Assembly: GCF_050948175.1 (NCBI RefSeq)
Contig: NW_027490237.1
Coordinates: 728,874-792,873 of the forward strand
Source: Xylocopa sonorina
Lineage: Eukaryota; Arthropoda; Insecta; Hymenoptera; Apidae
Reading direction: 5' to 3'
Length of the DNA: 64,000 bases
The translations under genes were made by a program, and so were the position numbers. A model generated the notes under the pieces. That model worked only from the letters and a program-made list of their open reading frames with translations. It was not told the DNA's origin and did not search any database. Shown piece by piece: positions 47,901-60,461 of this stretch; within the stretch, counting starts at the first letter, position 1, and each line of letters begins with the position of its first letter.

Positions 47901-49429
47901 TTATGTATTCCTCGTCCACACTTCAAATGAATGTGAATGCGACACTTCCTCGCTAGGAAATAGCGTTTGCAGATGTCTACGTATCGTAGCAATATATTTC
48001 TAATGCTTCTTAAAACGCGATATCGCATCTCATTTCTATGTTTCATGGTAAGATATAACATGATTTGCGAAGTGTCATGTATTCCTCGTCTACACTTCAA
48101 ATGAATGTGAATGCGATACTTCCTCGCTAGGAAATAGCGTTTGTAGATGTCTACCTATCGTAGCAATAGCTTTCTAATGCTTCTTAAAACGCGATATCGC
48201 ATCTCATTTCTATGTTTCATGGTAAGATATAATATGATCTGCCTAAGTGTTATGTATTCCTCGTCTACACTTCAAGTGAATGTAAATGCGACACATCCTT
48301 GCAAGGAAATAGCGTTTGCATATGTCTACCTATCGTAGCAATAGTGTTCTAATGCTTCTTAAAACGAGATATCGCATCACATTTCTATGCTTCATGCTAA
48401 GATATAATATGATTTGCGAGGTGTTATGTATTCCTCGTCTACACTTCAAATGAATGTAAATGCGGCACTTCCTTGCAAGGAAATAGCGTTTGCTGATGTC
48501 TACGTATCGAAGCAATAGAGTTCAAATGATTCTTAAAACGAGATATTGCATCTCATATCTATGTTTCATGATAAGATATAATATTCATTGCGAAGTGTTA
48601 TGCATTCCTCGTATGCGATTCAAATGAATGTAAATGCGACACTTCCTTGCAAGGAAATAGCATTTGCAGTTGTCTACGTATCGTAGCAATAGAGTTCTTA
48701 TGATTCTTAAAACGCGATATCGCATCTCATTTCTATCTTTCATGGTAAGATATAATATGATTTGCGAAGTCTTATGTATTCCTCGTCTACACTTCAAATG
48801 AATGTTAATGCGACACTTCCTCGCTAGGAAGTAGTGTTCGCAGATGTCTAGAAATCGTAGCGATAGTGTTCTAATGCTTCTTAAAACGCGATATCGCATC
48901 TCATTTCTATGTTTCATGGTAAGATATATTATGATTTGCGTAGTGTTATGTATTCCTCGTCTACACTTCAAATGAATGTGAATGCGACACTTCCTCGCTA
49001 GGAAATAGCGTTTGCAGATGTCTACGTATCGTAGCAATAGACTTCTAATGCTTCTTAAAACGCGATATCGCATCTCATTTCTATGTTTCATGGAAAGATA
49101 TAATATGATTTGCGAAGTGTCATGTATTCCTCGTCTACACTTCAAATGAATGTAAATGCAACACTTCCTTGCAAGGAAATAGCGTTTGCAGATGTTTACC
49201 TATCGTAGCAATAGAGTTCTAATGCTTCTTAAAACGCGATATCGCATCTCATTTCTATGTTTCATGGTAAAATATAATATGATTTGCAAAGTGTTATGTA
49301 TTCCTCCTCTACACTTCAAATGAATGTAAATGCGACACCTCCTTGCAAGGAAATAGCGTTTGCAGTTGTCTACCTATCGTAGCAATAGTGTTCTAATGCT
49401 TCTTAAATCGAGATATCGCATCTCATTTC

Positions 49430-50115
49430 TATGCTTCATGGTAATATATAATATTCATTGCGAAGTGTTATGCATTCCTCGTCAACGATTCAAATGAAAG
49501 TAAATGCGACACTTCCTTGCAAGGAAATAGCGTTTGCAGATGTCTAGGTATCGTAGCAATAGAGTTCATATGAGTCTTAGAACGCGATATCGCATCTCAT
49601 TTCTATGTTTCATGGTAAGATATAACATGATTTGCGAAGTGTTATGTATTCCTCGTCTACACTTCAAATGAATGTGAATGCGATACATCCTCGCTAGGAA
49701 ATAGAGTTTGCAGACATCTACGTATCGTAGCATTAGCTTTCTAATGCTACTTAAAACGCGATATCGCATCTCATATCTGTGTTTCATGGTAAGATATAAT
49801 ATGATTTGCGAAATGTTATGTATTCCTCCTCTACACTTCAAATGAATGTAAATGCGACACCTCCTTGCAAGGAAATAGCGTTTGCAGTTGTCTACCTATC
49901 GTAGCAATAGTGTTCTAATGCTTCTTAAATCGAGATAACGCATCTCATTTCTATGCTTCATGGTAAGATATAATATTCATTGCGAAGTGTTATGCATTCC
50001 TCGTCAACGATTCAAATGAAAGTAAATGCGACACTTCCTTGCAAGGAAATAGCGTTTGCAGATGTCTAGGTATCGTAGCAATAGAGTTCATATGAGTCTT
50101 AGAACGCGATATCGC
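49430..50115 (+). repeat. Higher-order repeat, 3 monomers (522 bp)
   Basis: The variant TTCATATGAGTCTTAGAACG occurs at about 49,566 and 50,088, 522 = 3 x 174 bp apart. CCTCGTCAACGATTC and the adjoining monomers keep the same spacing. A second 522-bp duplication with other variants (TTTGCAAATGTC at 53,731 and 54,253; GATGTTCGGCTATCG at 53,912 and 54,434) lies further right. Confidence 0.75.
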
Positions 50116-53100
50116 ATCTCATTTCTATGTTTCATGGTAAGATATAACATGATTTGCGAAGTGTTATGTATTCCTCGTCTACACATCAAATGAATGTGAA
50201 TGCGATACTTCTTCGCTAGGAAATAGCGTTTGCAGATGTCTACGTATCTTAGCATTAGCTTTCTAATGCTTCTTAAAACGCGATATCGCATCTCATATCT
50301 ATGTTTCATGGTAAGATATAATGTGATTTGCGAAGTGTCATGTATTCCTCTTCTACACTTCAAATGAATGTGAATGCGACACTTCCTCGCTAGGAAATAG
50401 CGTTTGCAGATGTCTACGTATCGTAGCAGTAGCTTTCTAATGCTTCTCAAAACGCGATATCGCATCTCATTTGTATGTTTCATGGTAAGATATAATATGA
50501 TTTGCGAAGTGTCATGTATTCCTCGTCTACACTTCAAATGAAAGTAAATGCGACACTTCCTTGCAAGGAAATAGCGTTTGCAGATGTTTACCTATCGTAG
50601 CAATAGAGTTCTAATGCGTCTTAAATCTCGATATCGCATCTCATTTCTATGTTTCATGGTAAGATGTAATATGATTTGCGAAGTGTTATGTATTCCTCCT
50701 CTACATTTCAAATGAATGTAAATGCGACACTTCCTTGCTAGGAAATAGCGTCTAACAGATGTCTAGGTATCGTAGCAATAGAGTTCTAATGCTTCTTAAA
50801 ACGCGATATCGCATCTCATTTCTCTGTTTCATGGCAAGATATAATATGATTTGCGAAGTGTCATGTATTCCTCTTCTACACTTCAAATGAATGTAAATGC
50901 GACACTTCCTTGCATGGAAATAGCGTTTGCAGATGTTTACCTGTCGTAGCAATAGAGTTCTAATGCTTCTTAAAACGCGATATCGCATCTCATTTCTATG
51001 TTTCATGGTAAGATATAATATGATTTGCGAAGTGTTATGTATTCCTCGTCTACACTTCAAATGAATGTGAATGCGATACTTCCTCGCTAGGAAATAGCGT
51101 TTGCAGATGTCTACGTATCGTAGCAATAGCTTTCTAATGCTTCTTAAACCGCGATATCGCATCTCATTTCTATGTTTCATGGTAAGATATAATATGATTT
51201 GCGAAGTGTCATGTATTCCTCGTCTGCACTTCAAATGAATGTAAATGCGACACTTCCTTGCAAGGAAATAGCGTTTGCAGATGTTCGGCTATCGTAGCAA
51301 TAGAGTTCTAATGCTTCTTAAAACGCGATATCGCATCTCATTTCTATGTTTCATGGTAAGATATAATATGATTTGCGAAGTGTCATGTATTCCTCGTCTA
51401 CACTTCAAATGAATGTAAATGCGACACTTCCTTGCTAGGAAATAGCGTCTGCAGATGTCTAGCTATCGTAGCAATAGAGTTCAAATGCTTCTTAAAACGA
51501 GATATCGCATCTCATTTCTATGTTTCATGGTAAGATATATTATGATTTGCGAAGTGTTATGTGTTCCTCGTCTACACTTCAAATGAATGTGAATGCAACA
51601 CTTCCTCGCTACGAAGTAGCGTTTGCAGATGTCTACGTATCGTAGCAATAGATTTCTAATGCTTCTTAAAACGCGATATCGCATCTCATTTCTGTTTTTC
51701 ATGGCAAGATATAATATGATTTGCGAAGTGTTATGTATTCCTCGACTACACTTCAAATGAATGTAAATGCGACACTTCCTTGCTAGGAAATAGCGTCTGC
51801 AGATGTCTAGATATCGTAGCGATAGTGTTCTAATGCTTCTTAAAACGCGATATCGCATCTCATTTCTATGTTTCATGGTAAGATATATTATGATTTGCGA
51901 AGTGTTATGTATTCCTCGTCTACACTTCAAATGAATGTGAATGCGACACTTCCTCGCTAGGAAATAGCGTTTGCAGATGTCTACGTATCGTAGCAATAGA
52001 TTTCTAATGCTTCTTAAAACGCGATATCGCATCTCATTTCTATGTTTCATGGTAAGATATAATCTGATTTGCGAAGTGTCATGTATTCCTCGTCTACACT
52101 TCAAATGAATGTAAATGCAACACTTCCTTGCAAGGAAATAGCGTTTGCAGATGTTTGCCTATCGTAGCAATAGAGTTCTAATGCTTCTTAAAACGCGATA
52201 TAGCACCTTATTTCTATGTTTCATGGTAAAATATAATATGATTTGCGAAGTGTTATGTATTCCTCCTCTACACTTCAAATGAATGTAAAGGCGACACCTC
52301 CTTGCAAGGAAATAGCGTTTGCAGTTGTCTACCTATCGTAGCAATAGTGTTCTAATGCTTCTTAAATCGAGATATCGCATCTCATTTCTATGTTTCATGG
52401 TAAGATATAACATGATTTGCGAAGTGTTATGTATTCCTCGTCTACACATCAAATGAATGTGAATGCGATACTTCTTCGCTAGGAAATAGCGTTTGCAGAT
52501 GTCTACGTATCTTAGCATTAGCTTTCTAATGCTTCTTAAAACGCGATATCGCATCTCATATCTATGTTTCATGGTAAGATATAATATGATTTGCGAAGTG
52601 TCATGTATTCCTCTTCTACACTTCAAATGAATGTGAATGCGACACTTCCTCGCTAGGAAATAGCATTTGCAGATGTCTACGTATCGTAGCAGTAGCTTTC
52701 TAATGCTTCTCAAAACGCGATATCGCATCTCATTTGTATGTTTCATGGTAAGATATAATATGATTTGCGAAGTCTCATGTATTCCTCGTCTACACTTCAA
52801 ATGAATGTAAATGCGACACTTCCTTGCTAGGAAATAGCGTCTGCAGATGTCTAGGTATCGTAGCAATAGAGTTCTTATGATTCTTAAAACGCGATATCGC
52901 ATCTCATTTATATGTTTCATGGTAAGACGTAATATGATTTGCGAAGTGTTAAGTACTCCTCGTCTACACTTCAAATGAATGTAAATGCGACACTTCGTTG
53001 CTAGGAAATAGCGTCTGCAGATGTCTAAGTATCGTAGCAATAGAGTTCTAATGCTTCTTAAAACGCGATATCGCATCTCATTTCTATGTTTCATGGTAAG

Positions 53101-53600
53101 ATGTAATATGATTTGCGAAGTGTTAAGTATTCCTCGTCAACACTCCAAATGAATGTAAATGCGACACTTCCTTGCTAGTAAATAGCGTCTGCAGATGTCT
53201 AGGTATCGTAGCAATAGAGTTCTAATGCTTCTTAAAACGCGATATCGCATCTCATTTCTATGTTTCATGGTAAGATATGATATGATTTGCGAAGTGTCAT
53301 GTATTCCTCGTCTACACTTCAAATGAATGTAAATGCGACACTTCCTTGCTAGGAAATAGCGTCTGCAGATGTCTAGGTATCGTAGCGATAGATTTCTAAT
53401 GCTTCTTAAAACGCGATATCGCACCTCATTTCTATGTTTCATGGTAAAATATAACATGATTTGCGAAGTGTCATGTATTCCTCGTCTATACTTCAAATGA
53501 ATGTAAATGCGACACTTCCTTGCTAGGAAATAGCGTCTGCAGGTGTCTAGGTATCGTAGCGAGAGTGTTCTAATGCTTCTTAAAACGCGATATCGCATCT

Positions 53601-53621
53601 CATTTCTACGTTTCATTTTCT
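53601..53621 (+). repeat. 21-bp tandem duplication inside a monomer
   Basis: CATTTCTACGTTTCATTTTCT precedes the normal CATTTCTATGTTTCATGG, so a stretch of the unit is present twice; written in pieces, CATTTCTACGTTTC is followed by ATTTTCT. It shifts the phase of later monomers by 21 bp relative to 174-bp multiples, as seen in the 10,459-bp offset between 53,041 and 63,500. Confidence 0.75.
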
Positions 53622-54435
53622 CATTTCTATGTTTCATGGTCAGATATAATATGATTTGCGAAGTGTTATGTATTCCTCGTCTACACTTCAAATGAATGTG
53701 AATGCGACACTTCCTCGCTAGGAAATAGCGTTTGCAAATGTCTACGTATCGTAGCAATAGATTTCTAATGCTTCATAAAACGCGATATCGCATCTCATTT
53801 CTATGTTTCGTGGTAAGATATAATATGATTTGCGAAGTGTCATGTATTCCTCGTCTATACTTCAAATGAGTATAAATGCAACACTTCCTTGCAAGGAAAT
53901 AGCGTTTGCAGATGTTCGGCTATCGTAGCAATAGAGTTCTAATGCTTCTTAAAACGCGATATCGCATCTCATTTCTATGTTTCATGGTAAGATATAATAT
54001 GATTTGCGAAGTGTCATGTATTCCTCGTCTACACTTCAAATGAATGTAAATGCGACACTTCCTTGCTAGGAAATAGCGTCTGCAGATGTCTAGGTATCGT
54101 AGCAATAGAGTTCTAATGCTTCTTAAAACGCGATATCGCATCTCATTTCTATGTTTCATGGTAAGATGTAATGTGATTTGCGAAGTGTTATGTATTCCTC
54201 GTCTACACTTCAAATGAATGTGAATGCGACACTTCCTCGCTAGGAAATAGCGTTTGCAAATGTCTACGTATCGTAGCAATAGATTTCTAATGCTTCATAA
54301 AACGCGATATCGCATCTCATTTCTATGTTTCGTGGTAAGATATAATATGATTTGCGAAGTGTCATGTATTCCTCGTCTATACTTCAAATGAGTATAAATG
54401 CAACACTTCCTTGCAAGGAAATAGCGTTTGCAGAT

Positions 54436-57219
54436 GTTCGGCTATCGTAGCAATAGAGTTCTAATGCTTCTTAAAACGCGATATCGCATCTCATTTCTAT
54501 GTTTCATGGTAAGATATAATATGATTTGCGAAGTGTCATGTATTCCTCGTCTACACTTCAAATGAATGTAAATGCGACACTTCCTTGCTAGGAAATAGCG
54601 TCTGCAGATGTCTAGGTATCGTAGCAATAGAGTTCTAATGCTTCTTAAAACGCGATATCGCATCTCATTTCTATGTTTCATGGTAAGATGTAATGTGATT
54701 TGCGAAGAGTTATGTATTCCTCCTCTACACTTCAAATGAATGTAAATGCGAAACTTCCTTGCCAGGAAATAGCGTTTGCAAATGTCTTCCTATCGTAGCA
54801 ATAGTGTTCTAATGCTTCTTAAAACGCGATATCGCACCTCATTTCTATGTTTCATGGTAAGATATAATATGATTTGCGAAGTGTTATGTATTCCTCGTCT
54901 ACACTTCAAATGTATGTAAATGCGACACTTCCCTGCAAGGAAATAGCGTTTGCAGATGTCTACGTATCGAAGCAATAGAGTTCAAATGCTTCTTAAAACG
55001 AGATATTGCATCTCATATCTATGTTTCGTGATAATATATAATATTCATTGCGAAGTGTTATGCATTCCGCGTCTACGATTCAAATGAATGTAAATGCGAC
55101 ACTTCCTTGCAAGGAAATAGCGTTTGCAGATGTCTACGTATCGTAACAATAGAGTTCTTATGATTCTTAAAACGCGATATCGCATCTCATTTCTATGTTC
55201 CATGGTAAGATATAATATGATTTGCGAATTGTCATGTATTCCTCGTCTACACTTCAAATGAATGTAAATGCGACACTTCCTTGCTAGGAAATAGCGTCTG
55301 CAGATGTCTAGGTATCGTAGCAATAGAGTTCTAATGCTTCTTAAAACGCGATATCGCATCTCATTTCTATGTTTCATGGTAAAATATAATATGATTTGGG
55401 AAGTGTCATGTATTCCTCGTCTATACTTCAAATGAATGTAAATGCGACACTTCCTTGCTAGGAAATAGCGTCTGCAGATGTCTAGGTATCGTAGCAATAG
55501 AGTTCTAATGCTTCTTAAAACGCGATATCGCATCTCATTTCTATGTTTCATGGTAAGATGTAATCTGATTTGCGAAGTGTTATGTATTCCTCCTCTACAC
55601 TTCAAATGAATGTAAATGCGACAATTCCTTGCTAGGAAATAGCGTCTGCAGATGTCTAGGTATCGTAGCAATAGAGTTCTAATGCTCCTTAAAACGCGAT
55701 ATCGCATCTCATTTCTATGTTTCATGGTAAGATGTAATATGATTTGCGAAGTGTTATGTATTTCTCCTCTACACTTCAAATGAATGTAAATGCGACACTT
55801 CCTTGCAAGGAAATAGCGTTTGCAGATGTTCGGCTATCGTAGCAATAGAGTTCTAATGCTTCTTAAAACGCGATATCGCATCTCATTTCTATGTTTCATG
55901 GTAAGATATAATATGATTTGCGAAGTGTCATGTATTCCTCGTCTACACTTCAAATGAATGTAAATGCGACACTTCCTTGCTAGGAAATAGCGTCTGCAGA
56001 TGTCTAGGTATCGTAGCAATAGAGTTCTAATGCTTCTTAAAACGCGATACCGCATCTCATTTCTATGTTTCATGGTAAGATGTAATGTGATTTGCGAAGA
56101 GTTATGTATTCCTCCTCTACACTTCAAATGAATGTAAATGCGACACTTCCTTGCCAGGAAATAGCGTTTGCAAATGTCTTCCTATCGTAGCAATAGTGTT
56201 CTAATGCTTCTTAAAACGCGATATCGCACCTCATTTCTATGTTTCATGGTAAGATATAATATGATTTGCGAAGTGTTATGTATTCCTCGTCTACACTTCA
56301 AATGTATGTAAATGCGACACTTCCCTGCAAGGAAATAGCGTTTGCAGATGTCTACGTATCGAAGCAATAGAGTTCAAATGCTTCTTAAAACGAGATATTG
56401 CATCTCATATCTATGTTTCGTGATAATATATAATATTCATTGCGAAGTGTTATGCATTCCGCGTCTACGATTCAAATGAATGTAAATGCAACACTTCCTT
56501 GCAAGGAAATAGCGTTTGCAGATGTCTACGTATCGTAACAATAGAGTTCTTATGATTCTTAAAACGCGATATCGCATCTCATTTCTATGTTTCATGGTAA
56601 GATATAATATGATTTGCGAATTGTCATGTATTCCTCGTCTACACTTCAAATGAATGTAAATGCGACACTTCCTTGCTAGGAAATAGCGTCTGCAGATGTC
56701 TAGGTATCGTAGCAATAGAGTTCTAATGCTTCTTAAAACGCGATATCGCATCTCATTTCTATGTTTCATGGTAAAATATAATATGATTTGGGAAGTGTCA
56801 TGTATTCCTCGTCTATACTTCAAATGAATGTAAATGCGACACTTCCTTGCTAGGAAATAGCGTCTGCAGATGTCTAGGTATCGTAGCAATAGAGTTCTAA
56901 TGCTTCTTAAAACGCGATATCGCATCTCATTTCTATGTTTCATGGTAAGATGTAATCTGATTTGCGAAGTGTTATGTATTCCTCCTCTACACTTCAAATG
57001 AATGTAAATGCGACAATTCCTTGCTAGGAAATAGCGTCTGCAGATGTCTAGGTATCGTAGCAATAGAGTTCTAATGCTCCTTAAAACGCGATATCGCATC
57101 TCATTTCTATGTTTCATGGTAAGATGTAATATGATTTGCGAAGTGTTATGTATTTCTCCTCTACACTTCAAATGAATGTAAATGCGACACTTCCTTGCAA
57201 GGAAATAGCGTTTGCAGAT
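54436..57219 (+). repeat. Higher-order repeat, 8 monomers (1,392 bp), two tandem copies
   Basis: Copies span about 54,436-55,827 and 55,828-57,219. The landmark GTTCGGCTATCG is at 54,436 and 55,828, and every diagnostic variant that I checked (CTTGCCAGG, TTGCAAATGTCTTCC, CATTCCGCGTCTACG, GATTTGGGAAG, GCGACAATTCC) recurs at +1,392. The copies look almost identical. The second ends where TGTTTACCTATTG replaces the TGTTCGGC landmark. Confidence 0.88.
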
Positions 57220-57677
57220 GTTTACCTATTGTAGCAATACAGTTCTAATGCTTCTTAAAACGCGATATCGCATCTCATTTCTATGTTTCATGGTAAGATA
57301 TAATATGATTTGCGATGTGTTATGTATTCCTCGTCTGCACTTCAAATGAATGTAAGTGCGACACTTCCTTGCAAGGAAATAGCGTTTGCAGAAGTCTACG
57401 TATCGTAGCAATAGAGTTCTTATGATTCTTAAAACGCGATATAGCATCTCATTTCTATGTTTCATGGTAAGATATAATATGATTTGCGAAGTGTTATGTA
57501 TTCCTCGTCTACACTTCAAGTGAATGCAAATGCGACACTTCCTTGCTAGGAAATAGCGTCTGCAGATGTCTAGGTATCGTAGCAAAAGAGTTCAAATGCT
57601 TCTTAAAACGAGATATTGCATCTCATATCTATGTTTCATGATAAGATATAATATTCATTGCGAAGTGTTATGCATTC

Positions 57678-60461
57678 CTCGTCTACACTTCAAATGAATG
57701 TGAATGCGATACTTCCTCGCTAGGTAATAGCGTTTGCAGATGTCTACGTATCGTAGCAATAGCTTTCTAATGCTTCTTAAAACGCGATATCGCATCTCAT
57801 TTCTATGTTTCATGGTAAGATGTAATGTGATTTGCGAAGTGTTATGTATTCCTCCTCTACACTTCAAATGAATGTAAGTGCGACACTTCCTTGCCAGGAA
57901 ATAGCGTTTGCAAATGTCTTCCTATCGTAGCAATAGTGTTCTAATGCTTCTTAAAACGCGATATCGCACCTCATTTCTATGTTTCATGGTAAGATATAAT
58001 ATGATTTGCGAAGTGTTATGTATTCCTCGTCTACACTTCAAATGAATGTAAATGCGACACTTCCCTGCAAGGAAATAGCGTTTGCAGATGTCTACGTATC
58101 GAAGCAATAGAGTTCAAATGCTTCTTAAAACGAGATATTGCATCTCATATCTATGTTTCGTGATAATATATAATATTCATTGCGAAGTGTTATGCATTCC
58201 GCTTCAACGATTCAAATGAATGTAAATGCGACACTTCCTTGCAAGGAAATAGCGTTTGCAGATGTCTACGTATCGTAGCAATAGAGTTCTTATGATTCTT
58301 AAAACGCGATATCGCATCTCATTTCTATGTTTCATGGTAAGATATAATATGATTTGCGAATTGTCACGTGTTCCTCGTCTACACTTCAAATGAATGTAAA
58401 TGCGACACTTCCTTGCTAGGAAATAGCGTCTGCAGATGTCTAGGTATCGTAGCAATAGAGTTCTAATGCTTCTTAAAACGCGATATCGCATCTCATTTCT
58501 ATGTTTCATGGTAAAATATAATATGATTTGCGAAGTGTCATGTATTCCTCGTCTATACTTCAAATGAATGTAAATGCGACACTTCCTTGCTAGGAAATAG
58601 CGTCTGCAGATGTCTAGGTATCGTAGCAATAGAGTTCTAATGCTTCTTAAAACGCGATATCGCATCTCATTTCTATGTTTCATGGTAAGATATAATATGA
58701 TTTGCGAAGTGTTATGTATTCCTCCTCTACACTTCTAATGAATGTAAATGCGACACCTCCTTGGAAGGAAATAGCGTTTGCAGTTGTCTACCTATCGTAG
58801 CAATAGTGTTGTAATGCTTCTTAAAACGAGATATCGCATCTCATTTCTATTTTTCATGGTAAGATATAATATGATTTGCGAAGTGTTATGTATTCCTCGT
58901 CTACACTTCAAATGAATGTAAATGCGACACTTCCTTGCAAGGAAATAGCGTTTGCTGATGTCTACGTATCGAAGCAATAGAGTTCAAATGCTTCTTAAAA
59001 CGAGATATTGCATCTCATATCTATGTTTCATGATAAGATATAATATTCATTGCGAAGTGTTATGCATTCCTCGTCTGCGATTCAAATGAAAGTAAATGCG
59101 ACACTTCCCTGCAAGGAAATAACAATTGCAGACGTCTACGTATCGTAGCAATTGAGTTCATATGATCCTTAAAACGCGACACCGCATCTCATTTCTATGT
59201 TTCATTGTAAGATATAACATGATTTGCGAAGTGTTACGTATTCCTAGTCTACACTTCAGATGAATGTGAATGCGATACTTCCTCGCTAGGAAATAGCGTT
59301 TGCAGATGTCTACGTATCGTAGCAATAGCTTTCTAGTGCTTCTTAATACGGGATATCGCATCTCATTTCTATGTTTCATGGTAAGATATAACATGATTTG
59401 CGAAGTGTTGTGTATTCCTCGTCTACACTTCAAATGAATGTGAATGCGATACTTCCTCGCTAGGTAATAGCGTTTGCAGATGTCTACGTATCGTAGCAAT
59501 AGCTTTCTAATGCTTCTCAAAACGCGATATCGCATCTCATTTCTATGTTTCGTGGTAAGATATAATATGATTTGCGAAGTGTTATGTATTCCTCCTCTTC
59601 ACTTCAAATGAATGTAAATGCGACTCTTCCTTGCAAGGAAATAGCGTTTGCAGTTGTCTACCTATCGTAGCAATAGTGTTCTAATGCTTCTTAAAACGAG
59701 ATATCACATCTCATTTCTATGTTTCATGGTAAGATATAATATGATTTGCGAAGTGGTATGTATTCCTCGTCTACACTTCAAATGAATGTAAATGCGACAC
59801 TTCCTTGCAAGGAAATAGCGTTTGCTGATGTCTACGTAGCGAAGCAATAGAGTTCAAATGCTTCTTAAAACGAGATATTGCATCTCATATCTATGTTTCA
59901 TGACAAGATATAATATTCATTGCGAAGTGTTATGCATTCCTCGTATGCGATTCAAATGAATGTAAATGCGACACTTTCTTGCAAGGAAATAGCGATTGCA
60001 GTTGTCTACGTATCGCAGCAATAGAGTTCTTATGATTCTTAAAACGCGATATCGCATCTCATTTCTATCTTTCATGGTAAGATATAATATGATTTGCGAA
60101 GTGTCAAGTATTCCTCGTCTACTATTCAAATGAGTGTAAATGCGACACTTCCTAGCAAGGAAATAGCGTTTGCAGATGTCTACGTTTCGTAGCTATAGAT
60201 TTCTAATGCTTCTTAAAACGCGATATCGCATCTCATTTCTATGTTTCATGGTAAGATATAATATGATTTGCGAAGTGTTATGTATTCCTCGTCTACACTT
60301 CAAATGAATGTAAATGCGACACTTCCTTGCTATTAAATAGCGTTTGCAGATGTCTTCGTATCGTAGCAATAGAGTTCTTATGATTCTTAAAACGCGATAT
60401 CGCATCTCATTTATATGTTTCATGGTAAGATATAATATGATTTGCGAAGTGTCATGTATTC
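57678..60461 (+). repeat. 16-monomer higher-order repeat (2,784 bp), copy 1
   Basis: It starts at CTCGTCTACACTTC before the variant GCTAGGTAATAGC and contains ACTTCTAATGAATG, CATTCCGCTTCAACG, CTACGTAGCGAAGC and GCTATTAAATAGC as diagnostics. Part of it (about 57.9-58.7 kb) is built from the same monomers as the 8-mer unit at 54.4-57.2 kb, so the larger unit seems to have been assembled from the smaller. Confidence 0.9.

Noticed and set aside
52333..53094. 253-codon minus-strand ORF, the longest in the window
   Set aside because: It is the stop-free reverse frame of four to five satellite monomers. Related monomers close the frame with TGA in fixed subtypes, and start codons fall at arbitrary points of the unit.
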